Assembly: GCA_030706745.1 (NCBI GenBank)
Contig: JAUZNX010000001.1
Location: forward strand, 124,001-188,000
Origin: Bacteroidota bacterium
GTDB taxonomy: Bacteria; Bacteroidota; Ignavibacteria; Palsa-1295
DNA: 64,000 nt
Direction of reading: 5' to 3'
The translations under genes were made by a program, and so were the position numbers. Shown piece after piece: positions 40,868 to 50,360 of the stretch. Every line of letters begins with the position of its first letter. The first letter of the stretch is position 1. The notes below the pieces were generated by a model. It worked only from the letters and a program-made list of their open reading frames with translations. It did no database searches and was not told the origin of the DNA.

Positions 40868-41833
40868 ATGAAGAATATCGCTATTCTTGTACCGCGTGGG
40901 GCTGTCGCACTGGGCTGCATCGAAGGATCGTACATTGGCTTCAATCGCGCAAACGAAGTTTTGCTGCGAATGGGGAAACCACCGCTGTTTGACGTAAAGC
41001 TCGTTGGGCTGAGCGCTGACGCCCAGGTATACGACCGGCTGTTTACCGTGCGACCCGACGTGACGATTGCGGATGCGTACCAACCGGACACAATCATCAT
41101 CCCGGCCGTGAATGGCGATTGGAATGAGGTCATAGCGATCAACCGCGAGTTCTTCCCGTGGATCGTCGAGCAATACAAGAATGGAGCGGAAGTCGCGAGC
41201 CTGTGTGTCGGCGCATTTCTGCTCGCTGCGACCGGACTCGTCGATGGAAAGAAGTGCGCGACACATTGGTTAGCGCAAAATGATTTTAGAAAGATGTTTC
41301 CGTCCGTCGATCTCGTCTCCGAGAAGGTTATCACCGATGAAGGCGGCGTCTATTCCAGCGGCGGCGCGAATTCGTTTTGGAATCTGATTATGTACCTCAT
41401 TGATAAGTATGCGGGCCGCGACGTGGCAATCGCGTGTGCGAAGATTTACGAAATTGAAATCGATCGCGACACCCAATCACCGTTCATCATTTTCACGGGC
41501 CAGAAGGACCATGAAGACGAGCCGATCAAAGAAGCCCAAGCCTTTATCGAAGGTAATTTTCAAAAGAAGATTACGATCGAGCAACTGGCTGCGATGTCGG
41601 CGATGGGCCGCCGAACATTCGAGCGTCGATTCAAAAAAGCGACCTCGAATACTGTCGTCGAGTATATGCAGCGGGTGAAAATCGAAGCGGCGAAGAAGAG
41701 CCTCGAAACCAACCGCAAGAATGTCAGCGAAGTGATGTATGATGTCGGCTACTCCGACACCAAGGCATTCCGGACGACATTCAAGAAGATCACGGGTTTG
41801 TCGCCGATTGATTACCGGAATAAGTACAATTGA
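40868..41833 (+). CDS. GlxA-type AraC-family regulator (DJ-1/PfpI + AraC)
   Basis: The 321-residue protein joins an N-terminal DJ-1/PfpI-like domain (about 1-190: 'NIAILVPRGAVALGCIEGSY', 'EVASLCVGAFLLAATGLVDG' with the elbow Cys) to a C-terminal AraC DNA-binding domain (225-321: 'ITIEQLAAMSAMGRRTFERR', 'SEVMYDVGYSDTKAFRTTFK', 'GLSPIDYRNKY'). GlxA-type regulators sense small ligands and activate nearby operons. It lies ten bases after a tandem repeat. The neighbour downstream is the T9SS cargo gene with its own promoter. Confidence 0.92.
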   Translation: MKNIAILVPRGAVALGCIEGSYIGFNRANEVLLRMGKPPLFDVKLVGLSADAQVYDRLFTVRPDVTIADAYQPDTIIIPAVNGDWNEVIAINREFFPWIVEQYKNGAEVASLCVGAFLLAATGLVDGKKCATHWLAQNDFRKMFPSVDLVSEKVITDEGGVYSSGGANSFWNLIMYLIDKYAGRDVAIACAKIYEIEIDRDTQSPFIIFTGQKDHEDEPIKEAQAFIEGNFQKKITIEQLAAMSAMGRRTFERRFKKATSNTVVEYMQRVKIEAAKKSLETNRKNVSEVMYDVGYSDTKAFRTTFKKITGLSPIDYRNKYN

Positions 41834-41931
41834 GAGGTTTCCGTGACAAATGTTGAGATTCTAAGTCACTGCGCCTATTCTGAATTGTCGAGTTGATCGT
41901 AAGAAGTACTTACTCAAATGCAAATCTGTTG

Positions 41932-41939
41932 TATCTTTG
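41932..41939 (+). promoter_or_regulatory. Candidate TAnnTTTG (-7) promoter element
   Basis: TATCTTTG fits the Bacteroidota -7 consensus and lies 41 bases upstream of the cargo-protein ATG at 41980. No convincing -33 TTTG is seen at normal spacing. The motif is short and may be fortuitous. Confidence 0.35.
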
Positions 41940-41979
41940 TGAGATTGATTTTGCTTCATTCAAGCTGATCGAAACGCAT

Positions 41980-44568
41980 ATGTCTTGCCATTTCTTGTCG
42001 CTGCCACGGGTTGTTCGCTGTCGTTATGCATCATTGTTCCTACTCACCGCCACTATGCTCAGCGTGCCGTATCGCGGGGAGGCACAATCGATCCCTATGA
42101 ACGGTCGACTGCAGGGCGAGCCAATCGTCAACACGAGTTCTGGTGGAGCGAATGCTTGGTTCTGTGCCACGACGAGGCATCTCTATCGGTTCCGAAGGGA
42201 AGGTCTGATCCCATCTTTGCCCTTCGAGGTCGATACGTGGATCGGCGACTTTACCGCGCCTTCGGGTACGACGATTGTGGATGCATTCTACACCAAAGAT
42301 AATACGCGTCCGCACGGAATTCTCATCCTTCTCAGTAATGGTGATATCTACTGGATCCAGGAGCATTTCGACGGGAATGTCTATACTTACTTTAGTCCCG
42401 TGTATCAAGCACACCTCGGCTCTGTTGGTTCAGATTCATGGACCAAAATAAAAGGTGATGCACTCTATGCGCTGTCGAGTTCGTACATCGATGTCAGTCG
42501 CGATAGCAGTCATGCCATTTGGACGCCGGACACGGCCGGACTACCATCGCAGTTTGGCAAGCCGATCCGCATCGGGGACTTCTACCTCGATTCCGAACAG
42601 AATGTCTATGCCACGACTGCCGCTGGGCTATTTATCCAGACTCCAACGGGCAGTACATGGACGAAAGTAACCTCGCTCACTGGTTCTGGCTCGGATAATC
42701 TCAAGCAGATCTTCATCGATCGGCGCGACCGGATGATCGTCAGCAACAACGGCTCGCAAGGGATATTTATCAGCGTCGATCATGGTTCATCATGGCGAAA
42801 CGACGCGACGGTCGCGACGATGCGGGGCGCCTCCGATGATAGTTTCGGCGATGACTTCATCTACGGTCAGGATGCGCAAGGAAATCTTGTGCTGCTCAAG
42901 TCCAGCGATGGCCTGCAAACATGGCAATCGATTTCCGCTGGCATTACCGCGCAGACCAATGCAAGCGTTGCGATCACCAGCATATCTGGGGACACCATCC
43001 TCATTGCCGGGACGACAGCGGGAGTGTACGCGAGTACAGATCGGGGGACAACGTGGACCGCAGCCAATCGAGGCATCAATGCTGAGACATTCCATGGCTT
43101 TGCTAAGACCAGTCCCGGATTCTTCATGGCGAGTGATGCGCTCGGTGTTTTTTCGATCAAAGCCGGTGACACCATTTGGTCTAAATCGTATCCTACCAGC
43201 GGCTTCTCTTCCCGGACTTCTCTGTATCAGGATGGAATCAGCAATGTCTATGCGCTCGATATTGGGTTGACATCTGCGCTCCCGTTGTTCATTTCGAGTG
43301 ATCGCGGCGCAAGCTGGCAAGCTGATACTCTTGGAGTGCCTATGCAAAATGCGAACGTTTGGTATGTGGACGAATTCGGCACTCAGCATTTGGCATCCTC
43401 CGCGTATGGGAGCAGTTTTCGAAATACGATCTTCGTAAAACCTCGTGGAGGTAGCTGGATGGGAGATACTGCTGGTTACACACCGCAGACACATAGTTAT
43501 GCGAACTCGATGTCCTCTGATTGGCATGGCATGCTATACCTGAGCGGGGTTGGATTTCCAGGTACCGTCTCAAGACGCCCGATTTCGGGAGGTTCCTGGA
43601 TTGCGGATACGATAGGGCTCGGATCAGGAATTTACTTTAGTCACATGACTGCGGGACCTGATGGATCGATGTTCGGCAGTACGGGCTCCGATCTGTATCA
43701 CCATGTTTCGGGTACCTGGCAATTGATCGCTTCCCCGCCTGGGATTCAGTATGCATATCCCGATGCATTCTCAGTAGATTCTAACAATATTCTCTTCGTG
43801 GATTGGAGCGTGACCGGTCCCGGAAGTGGGATTTACTTTACGACTAATGTTGGTGCATCCTGGACCTATGCCGGCTTTGGTGGGATGAAGGTGAGTGGGC
43901 TTTACTCCTATGGTGATACAACGTATGCGACGACCAGCGATGGAATCTTCGCGTTGGTCGCCAAGCCAGGCATCGCCGAATTCACCTCTTCGGTCAGTTC
44001 GGTAGATTTTGGTCCGGTTGCCGTTGGCCAGTCGCGTGATACTACTATACTTATCAATAACAACGGCGCCATCGACGACACCATCACAAGTATCACTTCG
44101 GACAATGCCGCCTTCTCGGTCATAGATCCGCCATCCGGGATTCCCGCATTTTCCACGACCACGCTTACGGTACATTTTGCGCCGGTATCAGCCGGTCCGG
44201 TTTCCGGTAACCTGTCGATCGCGAGTAATGCCGCAGGTTCCCCCGATCGTATCGCGCTCGCAGGCACGTCGGGAAGCAGCGGAGTACAGAGCGACTTAGT
44301 GACTCACTCCATCATACTTGGCGCCCCGTATCCGAATCCTTCCAGCGGCGATGTGACGGTGCCAATTCACCTGGGCGAGGATGGCCGTATCACAATCTTA
44401 CTGCTTGATATGATTGGCCGCGAGCTGGCAACCGTCTTCGACGGACATCTCCTTGATGGCGACCGCCAAATCAGCATTAATCTTGGCAAGATAACGCCCG
44501 GTGCATATTTCCTGAAAGTCCGTACAGCGAACGAGGAAATGGTGGTCCCAATCCTCATGCGGAAGTGA
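41980..44568 (+). CDS. Secreted beta-propeller protein with anchor-D domain and T9SS sorting tail
   Basis: The 862-residue protein has a signal peptide (to about residue 36, 'SVPYRGEAQS'). A long run (about 45-680) of sialidase/YCF48-like blades follows, with recurrent 'SsDRGaSW' motifs ('SVDHGSSWRN', 'STDRGTTWTAANRG', 'SSDRGASWQADTLG'). An ASPM/HYDIN-type domain ('VSSVDFGPVAVGQSRDTTIL') comes next, and a type A T9SS C-terminal domain ('LGAPYPNPSSGDVTVPIHLG', 'LDMIGRELATVFDGHLLDGD', 'ITPGAYFLKVRT') closes it. It is exported by Sec then type IX secretion and attached to or released from the cell surface. The upstream in-frame extension to 41893 is rejected. Confidence 0.9.
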   Translation: MSCHFLSLPRVVRCRYASLFLLTATMLSVPYRGEAQSIPMNGRLQGEPIVNTSSGGANAWFCATTRHLYRFRREGLIPSLPFEVDTWIGDFTAPSGTTIVDAFYTKDNTRPHGILILLSNGDIYWIQEHFDGNVYTYFSPVYQAHLGSVGSDSWTKIKGDALYALSSSYIDVSRDSSHAIWTPDTAGLPSQFGKPIRIGDFYLDSEQNVYATTAAGLFIQTPTGSTWTKVTSLTGSGSDNLKQIFIDRRDRMIVSNNGSQGIFISVDHGSSWRNDATVATMRGASDDSFGDDFIYGQDAQGNLVLLKSSDGLQTWQSISAGITAQTNASVAITSISGDTILIAGTTAGVYASTDRGTTWTAANRGINAETFHGFAKTSPGFFMASDALGVFSIKAGDTIWSKSYPTSGFSSRTSLYQDGISNVYALDIGLTSALPLFISSDRGASWQADTLGVPMQNANVWYVDEFGTQHLASSAYGSSFRNTIFVKPRGGSWMGDTAGYTPQTHSYANSMSSDWHGMLYLSGVGFPGTVSRRPISGGSWIADTIGLGSGIYFSHMTAGPDGSMFGSTGSDLYHHVSGTWQLIASPPGIQYAYPDAFSVDSNNILFVDWSVTGPGSGIYFTTNVGASWTYAGFGGMKVSGLYSYGDTTYATTSDGIFALVAKPGIAEFTSSVSSVDFGPVAVGQSRDTTILINNNGAIDDTITSITSDNAAFSVIDPPSGIPAFSTTTLTVHFAPVSAGPVSGNLSIASNAAGSPDRIALAGTSGSSGVQSDLVTHSIILGAPYPNPSSGDVTVPIHLGEDGRITILLLDMIGRELATVFDGHLLDGDRQISINLGKITPGAYFLKVRTANEEMVVPILMRK

Positions 44569-44597
44569 AGTCTCTCGCATGACCTGCGAGACGACGT

Positions 44598-45269
44598 TCA
44601 TTCCCGTCCTGCCTTGCTCGCGCTGAGACGTTTGGTGATGATCAGATGCATAGCCTGACTTGTGGTAACCTGCTCGGTACACTCATAGCCAAGCACAGGT
44701 AGGTCGATCCCGGACAGCAGGTGTTCGCCCGAGCCAAGCAGTACCGGCGAAATAGCAAGATGCATCTCGTCAATTAGTCCCGCCTTTAGGTATTGCCGAA
44801 TCGTCGCAACGCCGCCGCCGATCCGGATATCTTTGCCGTTGGCCGCCTCTCTCGCTCGTTCCAACGCTGCATGGATGCCATCAGTGACGAAATGAAATGT
44901 GGTGCCGCCTTCCATCTTCACGGATGGGCGAGCGTGATGCGTCAGCACGAACACGTCGCAATGATACGGCGGGTTTGCGCCCCACCATCCTTTCCATTCG
45001 TTGTCGGGCCAGGGACCGCGGACTGGGCCAAACATATTGCGGCCTAAGATCTCGGCTCCGATATTCTCGAAGCCACGCTTCGTCAATTCGTCATTGATTC
45101 CTGTTGTCCCACCGTCCTTTCCTATCATCTCGTGGAATGTTCGAGTTTCGACCATCCATCCGTGCAGCGTTTTGCCGCCGATGCCGAGCGGACTCTCCAG
45201 GTCTTGATGTGGCCCTGCTCCGTAGCCCTCGATGGAAAGAGTAAATGCGTGTACTCGTACTTTAGACAT
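44598..45269 (-). CDS. RibD C-terminal/dihydrofolate-reductase-like protein
   Basis: The 223-residue protein starts 'MSKVRVHAFTLSIEGYGAGP' and has 'EILGRNMFGPVRGPWPDNEW', 'VFVLTHHARPSVKMEGGTTF', 'IRIGGGVATIRQYLKAGLID' and 'LAISPVLLGSGEHLLSG'. This is the RibD C-terminal (DHFR-like) fold using NADPH, widely found in stand-alone form. It is the last gene of a five-gene minus-strand unit with SRPBCC proteins. The likely role is reduction of an unknown substrate. Confidence 0.88.
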   Translation of the reverse strand: MSKVRVHAFTLSIEGYGAGPHQDLESPLGIGGKTLHGWMVETRTFHEMIGKDGGTTGINDELTKRGFENIGAEILGRNMFGPVRGPWPDNEWKGWWGANPPYHCDVFVLTHHARPSVKMEGGTTFHFVTDGIHAALERAREAANGKDIRIGGGVATIRQYLKAGLIDEMHLAISPVLLGSGEHLLSGIDLPVLGYECTEQVTTSQAMHLIITKRLSASKAGRE

Positions 45270-45288
45270 CTTGTTTTGGTTGTTACAA

Positions 45289-45753
45289 TTAGAATGTGTT
45301 GAGATATGCTTCCAGTCGTCCAAGATTCTGTTCCAGTCCTTCTATTGCATGGAATACCTCCACCGCGCGCTTATAATCCTCTTCGTTCTCGAAGACATTG
45401 CTCCATCGGAGTTCCGTTTTGCCGTCTCGGTCGAAGAGTTGAATCAACATTTGAAACTGTGGTGCAGGGCCATGTGTAAAAACGATCCGCTCATTAGGGA
45501 CGATTTCCGCGAAGACCATCTCATTGATGTAATCGGTGCCGTCGGGTCCGTGCATGGTGAAGTTCCATTCGCCGCCGGTGCGCATTTCGAATTCGTGCGT
45601 TGTTAGGGTAAACCCGTTCGGCCCCCACCAGTGCTTGATGTGTTCAGGATCGGTAAGCACTTTCCAGACGAGATCGCGTGGCGCATCGAGTATGCGTGTG
45701 GCGCTCATCTCACGGTCGGTTGTCGGTTCAGCTTCGGTCATCAGATCGTTCAT
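45289..45753 (-). CDS. SRPBCC (AHSA1-type) protein
   Basis: The 154-residue START-fold protein contains 'SATRILDAPRDLVWKVLTDP', 'HIKHWWGPNGFTLTTHEFEM' and 'GGEWNFTMHGPDGTDYINEM'. These are the AHSA1-type signatures (a hydrophobic ligand cavity). It lies within the ArsR/SRPBCC unit, 20 bases before the reductase gene. The ligand is unknown. Confidence 0.92.
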   Translation of the reverse strand: MNDLMTEAEPTTDREMSATRILDAPRDLVWKVLTDPEHIKHWWGPNGFTLTTHEFEMRTGGEWNFTMHGPDGTDYINEMVFAEIVPNERIVFTHGPAPQFQMLIQLFDRDGKTELRWSNVFENEEDYKRAVEVFHAIEGLEQNLGRLEAYLNTF

Positions 45754-45775
45754 ATAAGAATTGAGTTAGTCGAAA

Positions 45776-46264
45776 TCAATAGACGAATGGGATCAGCTTT
45801 CGGACTCGCTGTTTGTATGCAGTATAACCCGTAAACTTTTGTTCGAGCCACCGCTCTTCGCGGCGCGCCTTGATGTCGAAGAATGCAAATAGCACGAGTG
45901 CGGCGGCAAGCGTCGCAAGACTCAGGTACATGACGCTCCAGCCGAGCGACCAGAGCACGATGCCGCTATAGATCGGGTGCCGGACGATGCCATAGACACC
46001 GCGCTCGTGCAACTCCGCTTCCGCTTTTGGCCTTGGATACGGCGAGAGCGACCGTCCGAGCGCTCCCACTCCCAACAACGCGATCGTCACCCCGGCAATA
46101 GCCAGCACGGCGCCGAGCAAGTAGGGAGCATCAAGGCGAATCTCGACAAGATGGCGTTCAGGTGCATCTATTCTATGGGCCACGAACACCATGGCCATGA
46201 GCAGTACCTGCAAAAGGACGTACCACTCGCCACGCTCATTGTGTAACCAACTATGAAGTGACAT
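45776..46264 (-). CDS. Isoprenylcysteine/phospholipid methyltransferase-family membrane protein
   Basis: The 162-residue integral membrane protein has four hydrophobic segments and the SAM-site motif 'YGIVRHPIYSGIVLWSLGWS' with 'EERWLEQKFTGYTAYKQRV' at the end. This is the PEMT/ICMT-family 'RHPxYxG ... E..L...fg..Y..Y...v' signature. It probably methylates a lipid or a small hydrophobic substrate. It lies five bases before the second SRPBCC gene in the same operon. Confidence 0.88.
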   Translation of the reverse strand: MSLHSWLHNERGEWYVLLQVLLMAMVFVAHRIDAPERHLVEIRLDAPYLLGAVLAIAGVTIALLGVGALGRSLSPYPRPKAEAELHERGVYGIVRHPIYSGIVLWSLGWSVMYLSLATLAAALVLFAFFDIKARREERWLEQKFTGYTAYKQRVRKLIPFVY

Positions 46265-46268
46265 GCCG

Positions 46269-46814
46269 TTAGCGATTTGTGCGTTGCACGAGAACGTCCA
46301 ATCGGTCGAGGCTCTCAGACCAGCCCTGGTTCATGCCGGTCTCGACATAGCCATTGCGGATCGCATCACTCGCGAACGTCGAGCGAATCGTCAGTTTGGT
46401 CTTGCCACCAAGGTCTTCGAAGGTAATCGTTGCCATCGCTGAGAACACATCATCACTCTTCGTGTGGCAATGCGCTTTGAGTTGCGCCTTCCACTCCTCC
46501 GAGTGTTCTACGAGCGAACTCTCCCAGACGATCCGCTCCGGGCGAACGAATTCTTTGTACACGCCGCGCATCGGATAGTCCCCCGCGAACTCCGGCGGCA
46601 ACGCATCGGTCGCGTGCATCACGATTCGGAACGCGCCGCCAGGTCGCGGATCGGATTCGGCCGTGGTCTCGAAGCCGTGCGGCCCGAACCACTTCTCAAT
46701 ATGCTCCTTCAAAGTGAACGCGTCGAAGACAAGTTCGAGTGGCGCATCGAACGTGCGCGTCATGATAACTTCCTTCGGCGCAGTTGTGACGGTGAAATCA
46801 GATTGTGTTGCCAT
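46269..46814 (-). CDS. SRPBCC (AHSA1-type) protein
   Basis: The 181-residue START-fold protein has 'MTRTFDAPLELVFDAFTLKE', 'HIEKWFGPHGFETTAESDPR' and 'GGAFRIVMHATD'. It overlaps the ArsR-family gene by 17 bases, as is typical of the widespread ArsR-AHSA1 pair. It is distinct from the second SRPBCC gene of this operon at 45289. Confidence 0.92.
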   Translation of the reverse strand: MATQSDFTVTTAPKEVIMTRTFDAPLELVFDAFTLKEHIEKWFGPHGFETTAESDPRPGGAFRIVMHATDALPPEFAGDYPMRGVYKEFVRPERIVWESSLVEHSEEWKAQLKAHCHTKSDDVFSAMATITFEDLGGKTKLTIRSTFASDAIRNGYVETGMNQGWSESLDRLDVLVQRTNR

Positions 46815-47136
46815 TGGATTTATCGTTTGCTTGCAATTCCGCTAAATATATCTCCAACCGGTCGAGCCGTTGCTCCCACATCTCTCGGTATCGCTCGACC
46901 CAGTTAGATACCTCATCCAGCTTTTTGAGTTTGGCCTCGCAATACCGCTCCCGGCCATGTTGGGTGACGCTGACTAATCCGCATTCGGCAAGGATCTTCA
47001 GGTGCTTCGATACAGCGGGGCGGGTGACGTTGAAGTGCTCAGCAATGCCGCTCACGGTCAATGTCTGTACCGCAAGCAGAGCGAGAATCGCTCGCCGCGT
47101 GGGATCGGCTATCGCTTGAAAAACGTCGCGTCGCAT
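46798..47136 (-). CDS. ArsR-family regulator of the SRPBCC operon
   Basis: The 112-residue winged-helix protein begins 'MRRDVFQAIADPTRRAILAL', with the recognition region 'SGIAEHFNVTRPAVSKHLKI'. It lacks the Cys pair of metal sensors. It belongs to the ArsR subgroup encoded with AHSA1/SRPBCC genes and probably represses this five-gene unit. The overlap with the next gene is 17 bases. Confidence 0.92.
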   Translation of the reverse strand: MRRDVFQAIADPTRRAILALLAVQTLTVSGIAEHFNVTRPAVSKHLKILAECGLVSVTQHGRERYCEAKLKKLDEVSNWVERYREMWEQRLDRLEIYLAELQANDKSNGNTI

Positions 47137-47254
47137 AACCCCTTAACTCAATACGTAACCGTTCGGTTTCCTAAGATTTATTGATTTTAAAGTGTAACCA
47201 ATACCCCCCTTCGCGGTTCTTCCTAATAGTAACCTTCACGTTCCCTTACAATTT

Positions 47255-47905
47255 ATGAAATGGTCATTGTCTCTCGTTGCGCTCGTATTCGGCGCTTGCA
47301 GGATGTTCAGCCTGGATCCACCAGCCACATTGCAGCCGCCTGCTGTCATCCCGCCGGATGGAAGTGCATACAGCTATAGCTATTTCGGTACGGGTAGCGA
47401 TAGCCAGCCCGACACCCTCCTCGAGCGCGTCAGGATGTCGACTTGCCCCGGCGGATTCATCGCACACCGAACATCGGACGTCTTGGCAGGCTTTTCCACA
47501 GCGAAAGATGACACGCTCATCGTTCGGAGCGATGGCGATCTCATGTCACAATGCGGATGCGATGCTATCTATCCGGTTCACACGCAAAGTACCTACACCA
47601 TTACGACGACGGGGCCTGCTACCTTGAATGGCATTGCCTGCAATGAGGAAGTCGCCAACAAGTACACGTATCTTGGCACAGACACAATTCGGATGGGCGA
47701 CTCGGTGTATCCGTGTACGAAGACGAGCCGGGAAACGCACGTTATACCTGCCGATCCCGCCTCAGGAGCGGTCGGCTTCAGCGCGTCAATCACGTACTGG
47801 TATTCTGCGAACGTCGGCTATTTCCTGAAGGAGCAAAGCGTTTCTGGCGATGCGAAGAGCAAGAATTACACGCGAGTGCTCACCTCATATAAGCTTGGCC
47901 ACTGA
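47255..47905 (+). CDS. Lipoprotein, family A (first of two)
   Basis: The 216-residue protein has a signal peptide with lipobox 'VFGAC'. The mature part is a beta-rich secreted domain with 'STCPGGFIAHRT' and 'SQCGCDAIYPVHT' (Cys pairs), ending 'ITYWYSANVGYFLKEQSVSG' and 'YTRVLTSYKLGH'. The same ending appears in the next gene ('IYWYSPAIQFFVKDQLLSDD', 'FTRTMMSYKLGK'), so they are paralogues. I know no named family. It is presumably exposed in the periplasm or on the surface. Confidence 0.65.
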   Translation: MKWSLSLVALVFGACRMFSLDPPATLQPPAVIPPDGSAYSYSYFGTGSDSQPDTLLERVRMSTCPGGFIAHRTSDVLAGFSTAKDDTLIVRSDGDLMSQCGCDAIYPVHTQSTYTITTTGPATLNGIACNEEVANKYTYLGTDTIRMGDSVYPCTKTSRETHVIPADPASGAVGFSASITYWYSANVGYFLKEQSVSGDAKSKNYTRVLTSYKLGH

Positions 47906-47958
47906 AGAATTCAATCGCATGAAGATAGAGTAGTCGTATCCACCATCACTAACGCGCC

Positions 47959-48642
47959 ATGAAGAAATCGTTTGTTGTTTTTTCCCTATTGTTTTTGCTC
48001 GCATCGTGCAAGTCATCGAACGGACCTGAACCCGCCGAGCCGGCCATCATGCCAACTGCTCCCAGTGAGTACACTTATGCCGTCGTTCGGCCTGCTTTCG
48101 CGGGACACGGCGACGTTCATCTCGTCGAGCGAGATTCCATCCTGTCCGCCGCAAACAATATCTTCGACGTGGTGCGGCGTTCGGATTCAATCGACGGTTT
48201 CTTTACCACAATGGACCACGACCGCTATCAGGTCGTTGCTCCCGGTGACTTACGAGTCCTCGGAACTGACACAGCATGCTACTGCGATTCTACCGCTTTA
48301 CCTATTGCCACGCATCGGTCGTATGATCCATCACACGGTGGTATTCAAACACCGACCAAGAAGAATGGTGTTATTGTGATTGGCTCGGTTACCTCACATA
48401 CACAATTTGACGGAATGGAGAACGTGGAGGCAGCCGGTGAAACCTTCCGATGCTCCAAAGTCGAAAAGAGAATCACAATTGTAGCATCTTCCGGTGACCC
48501 ACAGTCCCCAGTTGAAACGACCGTTATTACTCACATTTATTGGTACTCACCAGCGATTCAGTTCTTCGTCAAGGATCAACTCCTTTCGGACGATAGCCTT
48601 TCATTCACGAGAACGATGATGAGCTATAAATTAGGCAAGTAA
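47959..48642 (+). CDS. Lipoprotein, family A (second of two)
   Basis: The 227-residue protein begins 'MKKSFVVFSLLFLLASCKSS', a signal peptide and lipobox. It shares the overall plan and C-terminal 'YWYS...K.Q..' and 'TR...SYKLG' ending with the preceding gene, but identity is low elsewhere. The 53-base spacing suggests a tandem duplication within one operon. The function is unknown. Confidence 0.65.
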   Translation: MKKSFVVFSLLFLLASCKSSNGPEPAEPAIMPTAPSEYTYAVVRPAFAGHGDVHLVERDSILSAANNIFDVVRRSDSIDGFFTTMDHDRYQVVAPGDLRVLGTDTACYCDSTALPIATHRSYDPSHGGIQTPTKKNGVIVIGSVTSHTQFDGMENVEAAGETFRCSKVEKRITIVASSGDPQSPVETTVITHIYWYSPAIQFFVKDQLLSDDSLSFTRTMMSYKLGK

Positions 48643-48810
48643 CGGATCTATCCGGTGTTGGTGTGATACCGGCTGGGAAAATAGAGTAATGATGGTTACG
48701 AGCATGCCAAAAGAGGCCAAATCTGGGTGAATAGAGGGAGTTAGAATTAATTCTTCCACTATTTTTGTAACCGAAGCGAGATTCCGCGTTTTAAATATGG
48801 AGGTTTCTCT

Positions 48811-49620
48811 TTGACCCGTATACTTCATTCGTCCCTGAGGGCACACTGGCTAGCCGCGATCATTATCGGATTGCTCCCATTTGGGGCATTTATCGGATGC
48901 CATTCTGTGGACGGCCCACAGGAGAAATTCCCACTTGGAACATTCAAAGGCACGGTCCACCTCTTTGCTGGTTGGACTGACACCGTACATCAGCCCGTCA
49001 CGGTGTTCATTCCTTCGCTTCATGTATCAACCACAAGCGATACCTTCGGCCATTGGTCGATTCCAAACATCCCATTTGGGACGTATGATGTTTACGCGAC
49101 TTCGACCGGTTATGATACGCTCATTTATTTTGGCGAGATGGCGAGCGGAGAGACCACGGTTTTGGGAATGGGTTCGCTCGGACCGACGCCAACGAAGCAA
49201 GTCAGAATTAATAGCGTGGTCTGGACTGCAAATTCCAGCACGATTTGGCCTCTAATGGTGAAAGGATCTATGACGGCTGGTAACTTCGACAATCCACCTC
49301 TGGACGTCTTTTGCTTCATTGATACCGTTCCCGGTGTGCCCACCAAGGCTCCGCATTTTGCCGGTCCGATCGGCGGGTCAACAGGCGATAGTGTTTGGAC
49401 GGCATACACTGGCATGTCCGCACTCGACAGTGTAAAATTCGGACATGGCATGAAGCTCTATTTCACGGCCTGCGCGGTCAGTGTGCGGTCTCAGATTCAC
49501 AGTAGTACGAATGGAAACAACTACTCGAGCGGAATGACTTTTAACCCTCACACGGGTCAGGGACAAGTCTTCTCGGCTGGAGAGGTATCCGCGCCGTATG
49601 AAACCAACTATCCGTGGTAA
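48811..49620 (+). CDS. Lipoprotein with carboxypeptidase-regulatory-like domain (1 of 3)
   Basis: The 269-residue protein starts at TTG 48811 with GGAGG upstream. The signal ends at lipobox 'AFIGC'. Then comes a CarboxypepD_reg-like domain: 'GTFKGTVHLFAGWTDTVHQP', 'TSDTFGHWSIPNIPFGTYDV', 'YATSTGYDT'. The C-terminal 130 residues are beta-rich and end near 'SSGMTFNPHTGQGQ'. Its two downstream neighbours have the same plan. The 3' end overlaps the next gene by 23 bases. Confidence 0.7.
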   Translation: MTRILHSSLRAHWLAAIIIGLLPFGAFIGCHSVDGPQEKFPLGTFKGTVHLFAGWTDTVHQPVTVFIPSLHVSTTSDTFGHWSIPNIPFGTYDVYATSTGYDTLIYFGEMASGETTVLGMGSLGPTPTKQVRINSVVWTANSSTIWPLMVKGSMTAGNFDNPPLDVFCFIDTVPGVPTKAPHFAGPIGGSTGDSVWTAYTGMSALDSVKFGHGMKLYFTACAVSVRSQIHSSTNGNNYSSGMTFNPHTGQGQVFSAGEVSAPYETNYPW

Positions 49621-50356
49621 CATGTATTTTGTACGATCCTTTTTTCTGCTAGTTGTGGGTGGGTTGCTCGCAATGGCGTGCACCCACGTATCAGAGAATA
49701 GCGCGCCGGATGAGAAAGGCACACTTTCCGGGCATGTTCAGCTATTGGACTCTGTCTCTTATCCAACCCGTTCAGACAGTGTCACAATTACGATTCCGGC
49801 CCTTGCTGCAACATGCCTGACCGATCCGTCCGGACAATGGAGGATTAATAACATCCCAATCGGAACGTATGAGGTCGATGCAACCAGACCGGGATATGGC
49901 ACGATGAAGTGGTTTGACATACATGTTACGGGACCAGGCACCTACTTCCTTTCACCAGTCACGATAGGTCCTACCCCTCGCTATCATCTATACATCGACT
50001 CGGTTCGTGTGGGAGGGCCAGCTTCGCAGAAGACCTTGGATATCTTCGGACGGATTGACAATTATCACGAATCCTGTTACATCTACCCGGTTTTGGATGT
50101 GGATTCGAACCTATTCCCTAATATGCCACACTACACTCAATATGGGCTGGGAAGTGAGGTTCAATCCGAGGGGACATGGAAATATAGCGTATCGGTCTCG
50201 CAATTGTGGACCTTAAGCTCGGGGGCCAAAGTCTTCCTCAGCGTGTTTGGAAATACGGGCTATCAGCCGACAGATTTCTATGATCCTTCCAGTGGTCAGA
50301 TGCTACCCATCTCTCCGAGCCAGAAGTCAAATAGCCTTCCATTCATCGTACCGTGA
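49598..50356 (+). CDS. Lipoprotein with carboxypeptidase-regulatory-like domain (2 of 3)
   Basis: The 252-residue protein (the start may instead be the Met at 49622) has lipobox 'LLAMAC', the domain 'GTLSGHVQLLDSVSYPTRSD', 'TDPSGQWRINNIPIGTYEVD' and 'ATRPGYGTM', and a C-terminal domain ending 'FYDPSSGQMLPISPSQKS'. It is a paralogue of the genes before and after. The pattern 'D..G.W...nIPiGTYeV.A...GY.T' is common to all three. Confidence 0.7.
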   Translation: MKPTIRGNMYFVRSFFLLVVGGLLAMACTHVSENSAPDEKGTLSGHVQLLDSVSYPTRSDSVTITIPALAATCLTDPSGQWRINNIPIGTYEVDATRPGYGTMKWFDIHVTGPGTYFLSPVTIGPTPRYHLYIDSVRVGGPASQKTLDIFGRIDNYHESCYIYPVLDVDSNLFPNMPHYTQYGLGSEVQSEGTWKYSVSVSQLWTLSSGAKVFLSVFGNTGYQPTDFYDPSSGQMLPISPSQKSNSLPFIVP

Positions 50357-50360
50357 CGTA